Source of the DNA: an uncultured Kiritimatiellota bacterium
GTDB lineage: Bacteria > Verrucomicrobiota > Kiritimatiellia > RFP12 > UBA1067
Assembly (NCBI GenBank): GCA_934675625.1
Contig: CAKURH010000001.1
Span: 37,216-101,215, forward strand
Direction: 5' to 3'
DNA: 64,000 nucleotides
Shown: in pieces, positions 16,796 to 25,243 of the stretch
Position numbering within the stretch: the first letter of the stretch is position 1
Layout of the letters: every line of letters begins with the position of its first letter
Made by a program: the position numbers and the translations under genes
Notes under the pieces: model-generated
What the model was told of the DNA's origin: nothing
Seen by the model: the letters and a program-made list of their open reading frames with translations, nothing else
Databases searched by the model: none

Positions 16796-18428
16796 CGTGA
16801 AATCGGGACTGCTTTGCGCCGCGTGTGCGCTGTGCGTCGCCGTCGCCCCAGCGGATGGCGATGGCGCCAAAGCGGCGTCCGCCACGCCGCTCGCGCCCGT
16901 GCTGGACGCCGACGTGCTGATTCCGAACGGCGGCATCTTTCGCTTCTTTGACTTCGGCGGCTTCAAGAAGGAGAACATGCCGAAGCTCGTCCGCGTCTTC
17001 GGCGAGTCGCCTTACCAGGAGACGACGCCGCTGCGCTACGACCGCCTGAACTGGTTCGAGTACGAGCGCGGTCCGGGAGAATACCTGTTCGACGCGGTCG
17101 TTGAGCCGAAGCTGAAGACGTGTCTCGCCGAACGCGCACGGCTCTTCCTCGGCGTGGCCTGCAACAGCGGGTCGATGTCGGTCACGCAGCTGCACGAGGG
17201 GCGCGCGCTGGCGGTGCCGGTCTATGTCTTCGTGCGCTGCGCCGCCGAAGGGCATCCTTTCCGGCCCTGCGACCAGTACGGGCCTTCATGGGTGCCGGAC
17301 TACGATTCGCCGTATCTGCTGGAACGGCACCGTGCGCTCCTCAACGCGTTCGCCGCATGGCTGGAGGGGACGGTCGCGGGAACGGACGTGAAGCGCAAGG
17401 ACGTCATCTATGGCATCGAGGCGCGTTACGCGGGCTATTGGGGCGAGGGCGCGATGCGTCCCGAGCACTACCCGAAGACGGATCTTCTCGACGCCTACGC
17501 GGAAGCCTACGTGCAGGCGTTCCCCGACACGCTGATCTGCATGGGCGGACACGAGACGCTGCATCTGCCGACGCGGGCGGCGTACCTGCGGAACCCGGCG
17601 GACGCGGCGGCGGTGCGCGCGATGACGCACGTCGGCAAGGTCTTTCGGCTGCGCAACCGGCGCGGGCCCGTGGGCTTCTTCATCGACAGCTGGCAGTCGC
17701 CGAGCGACCAGTATGACGCGGACGCGCCGCGCGTCCTGTTCGGGGCGCGCGGCGAGGTGGTGTCTCTCGCCGAGGCGTTCTTCGGGACGGTCTACTGCCA
17801 GCGGTACGTGACGGGCGAGTTCGGCTACCTGACGTTCCTCGGCGATCCGAAACTTGAGCCGTATGAAAAGCTGCCGGAGCAGGTCGCGGTGCGTGGCGTG
17901 AGCGGGTTGACGCTCCACAACTTCACGGCGAAGGACCGCGCGTCGCTCGTCGGCGTGCAGCGCGTGCGCGGGGCGCACTACCTGCCGGGCGGGATTCCGC
18001 TGTCGGACGAGACGTATGCGCGCGTGCGGCGGGCGATTGCGGCGGTCGGCTATCGGCTCGTCCTCGGCTCGCCGAAGGTCGAACGGCTCGCGTCGGGGGA
18101 TGTCCGCGCGTCATTCACGCTCACGAACGTCGGCGTCTCGCGGATGTTCCATGACTACAACCGCATTCACCTGATCGCGACGGATGCGGACGGGCAGGTC
18201 GTCGAGGATCGTCCGCTCGGCTTCCGGCTCGGCTCGCTGGAGCCGGCGGCGCGTCCGCTCGTCTGGAATGAGACGAAGGGGGCGCGCTTTTCGGAGACGT
18301 TCCCGTCGGCTGTCGCGGAGGTCCTCGTTCGCATCCCGGACGAAAAGGGCATTGAGCATCCGCTCTGTCTCTCGAATCGCGGCAGAGACGTCACCGGCGC
18401 CTATTCGCTGGGGCGGGCGGACTTGTAG
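16782..18428 (+). CDS. Exported DUF4832-like / glycosidase-like protein
   Basis: 548 residues from ATG 16782, which overlaps the end of the fusion gene by 14 bp and gives a good signal peptide (GLLCAACALCVAVAPA). The first two thirds look like a TIM barrel of beta-galactosidase type (NGGIFRFFDFGGF, YDRLNWFEYERGPGEYLFD, IYGIEARYAGYWGEGAM); the C-terminal third (VGYRLVLGSPKVERLASGDVRASFTLTNVG ... IHLIATDADGQVV) matches the pattern of the DUF4832 beta-sandwich found in secreted proteins of gut bacteria. No catalytic pair can be named with certainty. Translationally coupled to the previous gene; last member of the 5662-18428 hydrolase run. Confidence 0.6.
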   Translation: MWRTDVKSGLLCAACALCVAVAPADGDGAKAASATPLAPVLDADVLIPNGGIFRFFDFGGFKKENMPKLVRVFGESPYQETTPLRYDRLNWFEYERGPGEYLFDAVVEPKLKTCLAERARLFLGVACNSGSMSVTQLHEGRALAVPVYVFVRCAAEGHPFRPCDQYGPSWVPDYDSPYLLERHRALLNAFAAWLEGTVAGTDVKRKDVIYGIEARYAGYWGEGAMRPEHYPKTDLLDAYAEAYVQAFPDTLICMGGHETLHLPTRAAYLRNPADAAAVRAMTHVGKVFRLRNRRGPVGFFIDSWQSPSDQYDADAPRVLFGARGEVVSLAEAFFGTVYCQRYVTGEFGYLTFLGDPKLEPYEKLPEQVAVRGVSGLTLHNFTAKDRASLVGVQRVRGAHYLPGGIPLSDETYARVRRAIAAVGYRLVLGSPKVERLASGDVRASFTLTNVGVSRMFHDYNRIHLIATDADGQVVEDRPLGFRLGSLEPAARPLVWNETKGARFSETFPSAVAEVLVRIPDEKGIEHPLCLSNRGRDVTGAYSLGRADL

Positions 18429-18431
18429 GGG

Positions 18432-18445
18432 CGCGCGAACGCGCG
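18432..18445 (+). terminator. Possible weak terminator after hydrolase operon
   Basis: CGCGCG, AA, CGCGCG four bases after the stop at 18428, followed six bases later by TCTTTT. The stem is short and the T-run weak. Confidence 0.3.
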
Positions 18446-18476
18446 GCGGCTCTTTTGCCACACGCGGCACGGGTTA

Positions 18477-18485
18477 TGGTATAAT
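18477..18485 (+). promoter_or_regulatory. Extended -10 promoter of fucO
   Basis: TGGTATAAT, hexamer at 18480-18485; TTGCCA at 18455-18460 is a possible -35 at 19 bp. The leader to the ATG at 18560 is about 70 bases and includes a Shine-Dalgarno AAGGAG. Confidence 0.65.
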
Positions 18486-18559
18486 TCAAGAAATTCGGGT
18501 GCCCTGCGGAGAGGAAAAGACTTAAGGCGGACAGCCGGAAAAACTAAATAAGGAGCAAC

Positions 18560-19708
18560 ATGGTCAATCGCATCATCCTGAACGAAACCTCGTACCACGG
18601 CGCGGGCGCCGTGCAGTCCATCGTCCCCGAACTCGCCCAGCGCGGGCTCAAGAAGCCGATCGTCTTCTCCGACCCCGACCTCATCAAGTTCGGCGTCACG
18701 AAGAAGGTGACCGACCTTCTCGACGCGGCGAAGGTCGCCTACGAGGTCTATTCGGAGATCAAGCCGAACCCGACGATCCAGAACGTGAAGGACGGCGTCA
18801 AGGCCGCGAAGAAGGCGAAGGCCGACTGCATCATCGCGATCGGCGGCGGCTCGTCGATGGACACGGCGAAGGCCGTCGGCATCATCCGCACGAACCCGGC
18901 GTTCGCGGACGTCCGCAGCCTTGAGGGCGTCGCCCCGACGAAGAAGCCCTCGCTCCCGATCCTCGCCGTCCCGACGACGGCCGGCACGGCGGCGGAAGTG
19001 ACGATCAACTACGTCATCACCGACGTCGAGAAGAAGCGCAAGTTCGTCTGCGTCGATCCGCATGACATCCCCGTCGTCGCGTTCGTCGACCCCGACATGA
19101 TGAGCTCGATGCCGAAGGGCCTCACCGCGTTCACGGGCATGGACGCCCTCACGCACGCGATCGAGGGCCTGATCACGAAGGCGGCGTGCCCGATGACGGA
19201 CATGATGCACCTGGAGGCGATCCGCCTCATCTCGGCCTCGCTGCGCGACGCGGTCGCGAACAAGCCGGCCGGCCGCGCGGGCATGGCGCTCGGCCAGTAC
19301 ATCGCGGGCATGGGCTTCTCGAACGTCGGCCTCGGCATCGACCACTCGATGGCGCACGGGCTCTCCGCGCTCTACGACATGCCGCACGGCAAGGCGTGCG
19401 CGATCCTGCTGCCGACGGCGATGAAGTTCAACGCGCCGAAGACCGGCGACAAGTACCGCAAGATTGCGGTGGCGATGGGCGTCAAGGGCGCGGACAAGAT
19501 GCCGCTCGCGAAGGCGCGTCAGGCGGCGATCGCCGCCGTCGAGAAGCTCTCGAAGGACGTCGGCATCCCGGCGAACCTGAAGGGCGTCCTCAAGAAGGAA
19601 GACGTCAAGTTCCTCGCCGAGTCGGCCTACGCCGACGCCTGCCGTCCGGGCAACCCCCGCGACCTCACGGTCAAGGACATCGAGAAGCTCTACATGGGGC
19701 TGATCTAA
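18560..19708 (+). CDS. fucO: Lactaldehyde reductase (iron-dependent alcohol dehydrogenase)
   Basis: 382 residues, co-linear with E. coli FucO. It reduces L-lactaldehyde to 1,2-propanediol with NADH in fucose and rhamnose breakdown. Start MVNRIILNETSYHGAGA, cofactor loop AIGGGSSMDTAKAVGII, and the near-identical block PTTAGTAAEVTINYVITD and KFVCVDPHDIP make the match strong. Iron ligands are D195, H199 (GMDALTHAIEG), H262 and H276 (GIDHSMAHGLSALYDMPHG). Followed after one base by the mutarotase gene. Its presence suits the rhamnosidase/fucosidase-like enzymes upstream: fermentative growth on deoxysugars. Confidence 0.9.
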   Translation: MVNRIILNETSYHGAGAVQSIVPELAQRGLKKPIVFSDPDLIKFGVTKKVTDLLDAAKVAYEVYSEIKPNPTIQNVKDGVKAAKKAKADCIIAIGGGSSMDTAKAVGIIRTNPAFADVRSLEGVAPTKKPSLPILAVPTTAGTAAEVTINYVITDVEKKRKFVCVDPHDIPVVAFVDPDMMSSMPKGLTAFTGMDALTHAIEGLITKAACPMTDMMHLEAIRLISASLRDAVANKPAGRAGMALGQYIAGMGFSNVGLGIDHSMAHGLSALYDMPHGKACAILLPTAMKFNAPKTGDKYRKIAVAMGVKGADKMPLAKARQAAIAAVEKLSKDVGIPANLKGVLKKEDVKFLAESAYADACRPGNPRDLTVKDIEKLYMGLI

Positions 19709-19709
19709 G

Positions 19710-20624
19710 ATGACCGTTGCCGAACTGAACCAGCGTTTCGGCGCGCCCGGGCGGATCGTCTTCCGCACGGGCTTCGCCGGCTACCCGAACGTCGTCCTCG
19801 CGAACAAGTACGGCACGGCCGAAGTCGCGCTCCTCGGCGCGAACACGCTGTCGTACCGCCCGACGGGGCATGGCCCCGTCCTGTTCCGTCCGGCGAAGAC
19901 GGATGCGGACTACAATCGCGGCGACAAGTTCCACGGCGGCGTGCCCGTCTGCTGGCCGCAGTTCGGCAACCGCTTCTCGAAAGACCTGCCGGGCCACGGC
20001 TTCGCGTCGGTCATGGTCTTCGAGGTGCGCGGCACGGAGTATTCCGAGGACATTACGGAAGTCACGCTTGGGCTGAAGTCCGACCTCGTGACGAAAAAGC
20101 TCTGGCCGCACGACTTTGATTTGGAAGTCAAGGTCTCCGTCTCGATGAAACTCAACCTCACGCTGACGACGACGAACACGGGTACGGAGCCGTTCGCCTT
20201 CAGCTGCGGCTTCCATCCGTACTTCGTCGTGCGCAACCGCGATGACGCGGCCGTGAAGGGGCTGGGCGGCTGTTCTTTCACGGACGGCACGACGCCGGAG
20301 CTGAAGACGGGCGTGTGGACGGGCGACCTGAAGCTCGACTTCGCGCCCGACCACATCTTCGAGATGCCGCCGACGCCCAAGCACGCCTACGCGATTCTCG
20401 ACGCGGGGCTGAAGCGCGCAATCGCCCTTGCGGCCTCCGGCAACGACCGCGCGGTCGTCTGGAATCCGGGGCCGGGGGCGACGCTCGCCGATCTCGCGGC
20501 GGACGACTGGAAGCGGTTCGTCTGCGTCGAGCCCGTCTCGGACTGGCCGGGCGGGCGGACGCTCGCGCCCGGCGCGAAGCACGTCCTCTCCGCCGCGATT
20601 CAGGCGCATCTGGACGAATCGTGA
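19710..20624 (+). CDS. Aldose 1-epimerase family / hexose-6-phosphate mutarotase (YeaD-like)
   Basis: 304 residues, no signal peptide, so cytoplasmic. It interconverts alpha and beta anomers of a sugar or sugar phosphate. The galactose-mutarotase fold is marked by GYPNVVLANKYGTAEVALLGANTLSYRP, FHGGVPVCWPQFGNR, LPGHGFASVMVF, the catalytic-His region SCGFHPYF, and WNPGPGATLADLAADDW with FVCVEPV at the end. These phrases are closer to YeaD (glucose-6-phosphate 1-epimerase) than to GalM. It lies 1 bp after fucO and is surely in the same transcript. Confidence 0.8.
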   Translation: MTVAELNQRFGAPGRIVFRTGFAGYPNVVLANKYGTAEVALLGANTLSYRPTGHGPVLFRPAKTDADYNRGDKFHGGVPVCWPQFGNRFSKDLPGHGFASVMVFEVRGTEYSEDITEVTLGLKSDLVTKKLWPHDFDLEVKVSVSMKLNLTLTTTNTGTEPFAFSCGFHPYFVVRNRDDAAVKGLGGCSFTDGTTPELKTGVWTGDLKLDFAPDHIFEMPPTPKHAYAILDAGLKRAIALAASGNDRAVVWNPGPGATLADLAADDWKRFVCVEPVSDWPGGRTLAPGAKHVLSAAIQAHLDES

Positions 20625-20653
20625 AGCGGCTGTCAGCCGGGCGCGGGCGGGTT

Positions 20654-20662
20654 TGGTATAAT
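20654..20662 (+). promoter_or_regulatory. Extended -10 promoter of rimO, predicted leaderless
   Basis: TGGTATAAT, hexamer at 20657-20662. ATG follows at 20672, so the transcript would begin 0-3 bases before the start codon. A small hairpin CGGCT/AGCCG lies just upstream (about 20631-20643), between the mutarotase stop and the promoter. Confidence 0.65.
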
Positions 20663-20671
20663 ACGCGCACC

Positions 20672-21928
20672 ATGAAGAAAAAAGGTACGCTGGCTCTCGT
20701 TTCGCTCGGATGCGCAAAGAACGCGGTCGACCTTCAGGTTCGCGCGGGCGCGCTCCTGAAGGCCGGGTGGACGCTGTCCCCCGACCCGAACCGCGCCGAC
20801 ACGGTCATCGTGAACACGTGCTCGTTCATCGCCTCTGCTCGCGAAGAGGCCGAGGCGGAGATTCGCCGCGCGCTGGAGCTGAAGCGGCGCGGCCAGTACG
20901 GGCGCGTCGTCGTCACGGGCTGCTATCCCCAGCGCTATCCGCAGCTGAAGGAGGCCTTTCCCGGCGTGGACGACTGGGTGGGCGTGCCGCAGGCGTGGGA
21001 GGAGCCGAAGGTGCCGGCCCTGCGCCTCACGGGCAAGGCATTCGCCTACCTGAAGATCGCCGAGGGCTGCGCGCACCGCTGCGCCTACTGTGCGATTCCG
21101 CAGATTCGCGGCAAGTACCGCTCGCGTCCGCTGAAGTCGATCCTGCGCGAGGCGAAGGCCCTTGTGGCGACAGGCTGCCGCGAACTCAACATCGTCGCGC
21201 AGGACCCGATGCTCTGGCGCGAGGGCGAGAAGCGGCTCGCAGACCTCCTCTGGGCGCTCGACCGGATTCCCGGCGACTTCTGGGTGCGCGTCCTTTACAG
21301 CTATCCGAGCGAGATCACCGAAGACTTCGTCATCTGGCTCGCGACGGCGAAGCATGCGGTCAAGTACGTGGACATTCCGATTCAGCATACCGTGCCGGCC
21401 GTTCTGGAGAAGATGAACCGGAAGCGGGCGATCGAGCCGTCGCGCAGCGCGGCGGAGGTCTTGCGCGAGGTCGTGCCGGGCGTCACGCTCCGCACGACGG
21501 TCATGACGGGCTTCCCGGGCGAGACGGCGGCGCGCTTCGAGGAGATGCTCGCCGACCTGAAGCGCATGCAGTTCGACCACTTGGGCGCGTTCGCCTATTC
21601 GCCGGAGAAGGGGACGAAGGGCGCGACGCTGAAGGGGCGTCCGAGCCGTGCGGTCGCCGAAGCGCGCGAGAAGCGCGTCATGGAGCAGCAGGCGAAGATC
21701 TGGAAGCTGAAGGCGAAGCGGCTGCTGGGCCAGACGTTCCGTGCGCTCGTGATTGCGCCCGGCGTCGCACGGCTGGAATCTCAGGCGCCGGACGTGGACG
21801 GCGTGACTTACTTCGAAGGAAGCCGTGCGGAGGTCGGCGAATTCGTGGACATCCGGCTGACGAAGGTCAGGGGCTTCGACTTCGAGGGCGTGTGCGCAGA
21901 GGAAAATTCGGGAGAGAAAAGAAGGTGA
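20672..21928 (+). CDS. rimO: Ribosomal protein S12 methylthiotransferase
   Basis: 418 residues from ATG 20672, chosen because it directly follows the promoter and opens the conserved MTTase N-terminus (TLALVSLGCAKNAVDLQVRAG). RimO is a radical-SAM enzyme with two 4Fe-4S clusters that methylthiolates an aspartate of ribosomal protein S12. UPF0004 domain cysteines: GCAKN, NTCSFI, GCYPQRY. Radical-SAM motif CAHRCAYCAIP followed by IRGKYRSRPL. The C-terminal TRAM domain covers the last ~65 residues. The open frame extends upstream to 20315, but that part lies inside the mutarotase gene. The last codon overlaps the next gene (GTGA). Confidence 0.9.
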   Translation: MKKKGTLALVSLGCAKNAVDLQVRAGALLKAGWTLSPDPNRADTVIVNTCSFIASAREEAEAEIRRALELKRRGQYGRVVVTGCYPQRYPQLKEAFPGVDDWVGVPQAWEEPKVPALRLTGKAFAYLKIAEGCAHRCAYCAIPQIRGKYRSRPLKSILREAKALVATGCRELNIVAQDPMLWREGEKRLADLLWALDRIPGDFWVRVLYSYPSEITEDFVIWLATAKHAVKYVDIPIQHTVPAVLEKMNRKRAIEPSRSAAEVLREVVPGVTLRTTVMTGFPGETAARFEEMLADLKRMQFDHLGAFAYSPEKGTKGATLKGRPSRAVAEAREKRVMEQQAKIWKLKAKRLLGQTFRALVIAPGVARLESQAPDVDGVTYFEGSRAEVGEFVDIRLTKVRGFDFEGVCAEENSGEKRR

Positions 21929-22749
21929 TCATCGACGTGCATTCGCATGACTTCGCGCCGTCCGTCGCGACACGTGCCATGGACGGCATGTGTCGCGGGC
22001 TGGACGGCCGCCTCACGCCGTCTGGCGACGGCACGCTCGCGAACCACCTCGACCACCTCGACCTCGCGGGCGTGGACAAGGCGGTGATGTGCCCCATCGC
22101 GACGAAGCCCGGCCAGTTCGATGTCATCCTGCGGCGGTCGGTCGCGATCATCTCCGGCGCGGCGGGCGAACGCGCGCAGCGGAAGATCGTTCCCTTCGCG
22201 TCCGTCCATCCGCGCGACCCCGACTGGTCGCGGCACCTGGACGAAGTGGCCGCCGCCGGGATCCGGGGGCTCAAGTTCCATCCGTACTACCAGGACTTCT
22301 CTCTCGCCGATCCGTCCGTCTGGCCGATCTTCCGCAAGGTCGCGGAACTGGGGCTCGTCGTTCAGTGCCACGCGGGGCGCGACCTCGGCTACCCGGACCG
22401 CGCGGACGCCTGCGGGCCGTCGGAGATCGCGACGCTGCTGAAGAACGTGAAGGGCCTCGCCTTCATCGCGGCGCACCTCGGCGGCTGCTCGGGGTATCCG
22501 CCGCACGCGACGGACGAGCTGCTCGACCTCGGTGCCTACATCGACACGTCCGCGCTCGTGCAGAACCACCACAAGGACGAGGAGATGCGCCTGTTGCGGT
22601 CGTGGCCGCGCGAGCGGATCCTCTTCGCGACGGACTGGCCGTGGACGCACTACCCGGAGGAGCTCGCGTGGGTGAAGGCCGTCCGCGCGCCCGAAGACTG
22701 GCCCGCCGTCCTCGGCGGCAACGCGGCAAGAATATTGAAAATAAGCTGA
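21925..22749 (+). CDS. Amidohydrolase family metal-dependent hydrolase
   Basis: 274 residues, GTG start overlapping the rimO stop. The amidohydrolase-2 (PF04909-like) fold is clear: metal site IDVHSHDF at the very N-terminus, GIRGLKFHPYYQDF, VVQCHAGRD, FIAAHLGG and the late Asp in ILFATDWPWTHYPEE. Such enzymes are zinc-dependent decarboxylases or hydrolases acting on small carboxylates or lactones; substrate unknown. The N-terminal placement of HSH and overlap with rimO support the GTG start. Followed by an AT-rich tandem repeat. Confidence 0.75.
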   Translation: MIIDVHSHDFAPSVATRAMDGMCRGLDGRLTPSGDGTLANHLDHLDLAGVDKAVMCPIATKPGQFDVILRRSVAIISGAAGERAQRKIVPFASVHPRDPDWSRHLDEVAAAGIRGLKFHPYYQDFSLADPSVWPIFRKVAELGLVVQCHAGRDLGYPDRADACGPSEIATLLKNVKGLAFIAAHLGGCSGYPPHATDELLDLGAYIDTSALVQNHHKDEEMRLLRSWPRERILFATDWPWTHYPEELAWVKAVRAPEDWPAVLGGNAARILKIS

Positions 22750-22750
22750 T

Positions 22751-22834
22751 CTCAAATTTTAAATCTCAAATTTCAGATTTCAAATCTTAAATCTTAAATT
22801 TCTACTTTCAAATTTTAAGCCTCAAATCTATTTT
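22751..22834 (+). repeat. AT-rich heptamer tandem repeat, 12 units
   Basis: 84 bp read as twelve consecutive 7-bp units around the consensus YTYAAAT: CTCAAAT, TTTAAAT, CTCAAAT, TTCAGAT, TTCAAAT, CTTAAAT, CTTAAAT, TTCTACT, TTCAAAT, TTTAAGC, CTCAAAT, CTATTTT. It fills the gap between the amidohydrolase and the acyl-CoA synthetase, is far more AT-rich than anything else in the window, and ends 28 bp before the next ATG. Confidence 0.85.
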
Positions 22835-22862
22835 AAGCTTCAAACCTAACCCAGAATAACCC

Positions 22863-24602
22863 ATGAACACAACCTTCAAGCTCACAGATCCGTTCGGCAC
22901 CGCGCCGAAGACCGTGCCGTTCACCCAGTCCGTCTCGACGGGGGTGCCGTGGCACAACCTGCCGATCACCCGCGAATACACGCTCGGGCAGCTGCTCGAC
23001 CAGACCATCGCGCGCTGCGGCGAGAACGACGCCGTCGTCTACGCCGACCGCAACTACCGGCTCACCTGGTACCAGTTCGGCGAGGAGGTCGATCTCGTCG
23101 CGAAGGGCCTGATGGCGCTCGGCGTGAAGCGAGGCGAGAAGGTCGCGCTCTGGGCGACGAACGTGCCGCACTGGGTCGTCCTCATGTTCGCGACGGCGAA
23201 GATCGGCGCGATCCTGCTGCCGCTCAACACGAACTACAAGTCGCACGAGATGGACTTCGCGCTGAAGCAGTCCGACGCGGAGAACCTCTTCGTCATCAAC
23301 GGCTTCCGCGACTGCGACTACGTGCAGGTCATCAACGATCTCGTCCCGGAGCTGAAGGAGTGCCCGCGCGGCGCGCTGAAGAGCGCGAAGTACCCGCACC
23401 TGAAGCGCGTGTTCTTCCTCGGCGGCGAGAAGCACCGGGGCATGTACTCGCTCAACGAGGTGAAGTCCCTCGCGTGCGAGGTGACGCAGGAGGCGTACCT
23501 CGCGCGGCAGGCGACGGTGGAGGTGAACGACGTCGTCAACATGCAGTACACGTCGGGCACGACGGGCTTCCCGAAGGGCGTGCAGCTCACGCACCGCAAC
23601 ATCGCGAACGACGGCTTCTGGATCGGCGCGTGCCAGAACCTCACGTGCCGCGACCGCGTCTGCATCCCCGTGCCGCTCTTCCACTGCTTCGGGTGCGTCC
23701 TCGGCGTGATGAGCTGCGTCAACCACGGCGCGACGATGGTCTTCCTGGAGAAGTTCGACCCCGTGCAGGTGATGGACTCGATCGAGCGCGAGAAGTGCAC
23801 GGCGACGTACGGCGTGCCGACGATGTACATCGCGATGCTCGACCATCCGCTGTTCAGCCGCTTCGACTTCCGCTCGCTCCGGACGGGCATCATGTCCGGC
23901 TCGGCGTGCCCGACGCACCGCATGCAGCAGGCGAACGACAAGATGTTCATGCGCGAGATCACGAACCCGTACGGGCTCACCGAGTCCGGCCCGGTGATGA
24001 CGATGACGCGCTACTTCGAGACGTCCATCGCGCGCAAGTGCCAGACGATCGGCCAGGCGCTGCCGGGCGTCGAGGTCGCGATCATCGACCCCGAATCGGG
24101 CGAGATCGCGCCAATCGGGCAGGATGGCGAGATCTGCTGCCGCGGCTTCAACACGATGAAGGGCTACTACAAGATGCCGGAGCAGACGGCGAAGTGCATT
24201 GACGCGAACGGGTGGCTGCACTCCGGCGACATCGGCAAGATGGACGCGGACGGCTACTACTACATCACGGGACGCCTGAAGGACCTCATCATCCGCGGCG
24301 GCGAGAACATCTCGCCGAAGGAGGTCGAGGACTTCCTCGGCACGATGCCGGGCGTGAAGGACGTCGCGGTCGTCGGCTGCCCCTCGAAGAAGTACGGCGA
24401 GCAGCCGGCGGCATTCATCATCCGCGCGGACGGCTCCGAGATCTCGGAACATGACGTCGCCGTCTTCTGCAAGGACAAGATCAGCTGGTTCAAGATCCCG
24501 AAGTACGTCCACTTCCTCGACGTCTTCCCGATGACGGCGAGCCAGAAGATCCAGAAGTACAAGCTGCGTGAGATGGCACACGAGCTGTGGCCGGAGGCGT
24601 AA
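22863..24602 (+). CDS. Long/medium-chain fatty acyl-CoA synthetase (AMP-forming)
   Basis: 579 residues, cytoplasmic. ANL superfamily enzyme that activates a carboxylic acid via an acyl-adenylate and transfers it to CoA. Motifs in order: A3 P-loop YTSGTTGFPKGVQLTHRN, A5 NPYGLTESGPV, A7 GWLHSGDIGKMDADGYY, A8 TGRLKDLIIRGGENISPKEVE and the C-terminal lysine of MTASQKIQKYKLREM. The NKLT-like N-terminus and LPLFHCFG (VPLFHCFGCVLG) match acyl-CoA synthetases of the FadD/AcsF type. The next gene, 23 bp on, is an XRE-cupin regulator, a pairing often seen for such synthetases. Confidence 0.85.
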   Translation: MNTTFKLTDPFGTAPKTVPFTQSVSTGVPWHNLPITREYTLGQLLDQTIARCGENDAVVYADRNYRLTWYQFGEEVDLVAKGLMALGVKRGEKVALWATNVPHWVVLMFATAKIGAILLPLNTNYKSHEMDFALKQSDAENLFVINGFRDCDYVQVINDLVPELKECPRGALKSAKYPHLKRVFFLGGEKHRGMYSLNEVKSLACEVTQEAYLARQATVEVNDVVNMQYTSGTTGFPKGVQLTHRNIANDGFWIGACQNLTCRDRVCIPVPLFHCFGCVLGVMSCVNHGATMVFLEKFDPVQVMDSIEREKCTATYGVPTMYIAMLDHPLFSRFDFRSLRTGIMSGSACPTHRMQQANDKMFMREITNPYGLTESGPVMTMTRYFETSIARKCQTIGQALPGVEVAIIDPESGEIAPIGQDGEICCRGFNTMKGYYKMPEQTAKCIDANGWLHSGDIGKMDADGYYYITGRLKDLIIRGGENISPKEVEDFLGTMPGVKDVAVVGCPSKKYGEQPAAFIIRADGSEISEHDVAVFCKDKISWFKIPKYVHFLDVFPMTASQKIQKYKLREMAHELWPEA

Positions 24603-24625
24603 TCGCAAAGAAAGGAAAATCGACA

Positions 24626-25195
24626 ATGAGCAACAACGCAAGCAACACGGTCGGGGCGCGGATTCGCGCCACTCGCGAAAAGCTGAACATGGGCGTCTGT
24701 GACCTCGCGCAGAAGAGCGGCGTCGACGAGGCGACCGTCAATGCGATCGAGAAGGGCGAGGTGCTGCCCGCGCTCGGAATCCTGACGAAGATCTCCCGTG
24801 CGCTCGGCCAGCGGCTCGGCACGTTCATGGACGACCAGTTCAAGCCCGACCCGATCATCACGCGCGCGGCGGACATCGCGGCGGAGAAGGTCGCGCAGGA
24901 GGGCGTGAACGCGCTCGGCTACTCGTCGCATTCGCTCGCGCGCGGCAAGACCGACCGCCACATGGACCCGTTCCGCATCGAGTTCGCCGCGAACGGCGCG
25001 AACGGCTTCTCGTCGCACGAGGGCGAGGAGCTCATCATCTGCCTCGCGGGCGAGGTGGAGCTCACCTACGGGCCGGACAAGACCGTCCTGAAGCCCGGCG
25101 ACACGGCGTACTACAACGCCGTCGTCAAGCACGGCCTGCGCGCGCTGAACGGCCAGCCGGCCTCGATCTACGGCATCGTCTTCATGCCGTTCTAA
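24626..25195 (+). CDS. XRE-family HTH regulator with C-terminal cupin domain
   Basis: 189 residues from ATG 24626 (RBS AAAGGA). The N-terminal helix-turn-helix is VGARIRATREKLNMGVCDLAQKSGVDEATVNAIEKGEVLPALGIL (split: recognition helix around residues 31-45). The C-terminal half is a cupin: FSSHEGEELIICLAGEVEL with metal-type His/Glu positions and LKPGDTAYYNAVVKHGLRA. Proteins of this plan sense a small ligand and control a neighbouring gene, here most likely the acyl-CoA synthetase just upstream in the same transcript. Confidence 0.85.
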   Translation: MSNNASNTVGARIRATREKLNMGVCDLAQKSGVDEATVNAIEKGEVLPALGILTKISRALGQRLGTFMDDQFKPDPIITRAADIAAEKVAQEGVNALGYSSHSLARGKTDRHMDPFRIEFAANGANGFSSHEGEELIICLAGEVELTYGPDKTVLKPGDTAYYNAVVKHGLRALNGQPASIYGIVFMPF

Positions 25196-25202
25196 GCCTT
25201 TT

Positions 25203-25211
25203 TGGTATAAT
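25203..25211 (+). promoter_or_regulatory. Extended -10 promoter of purL
   Basis: TGGTATAAT, hexamer at 25206-25211, eight bases after the stop of the regulator gene. The leader of ~25 bases includes AAGGAG at 25228-25233. There is no room for a purine riboswitch. Confidence 0.7.
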
Positions 25212-25243
25212 ATCGCCTAACTTTTCGAAGGAGAGAAACCCCC

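Noticed and set aside
25196..25243. Purine riboswitch before purL
   Set aside because: Only about 25 bases separate the promoter from the RBS; no room for an aptamer.
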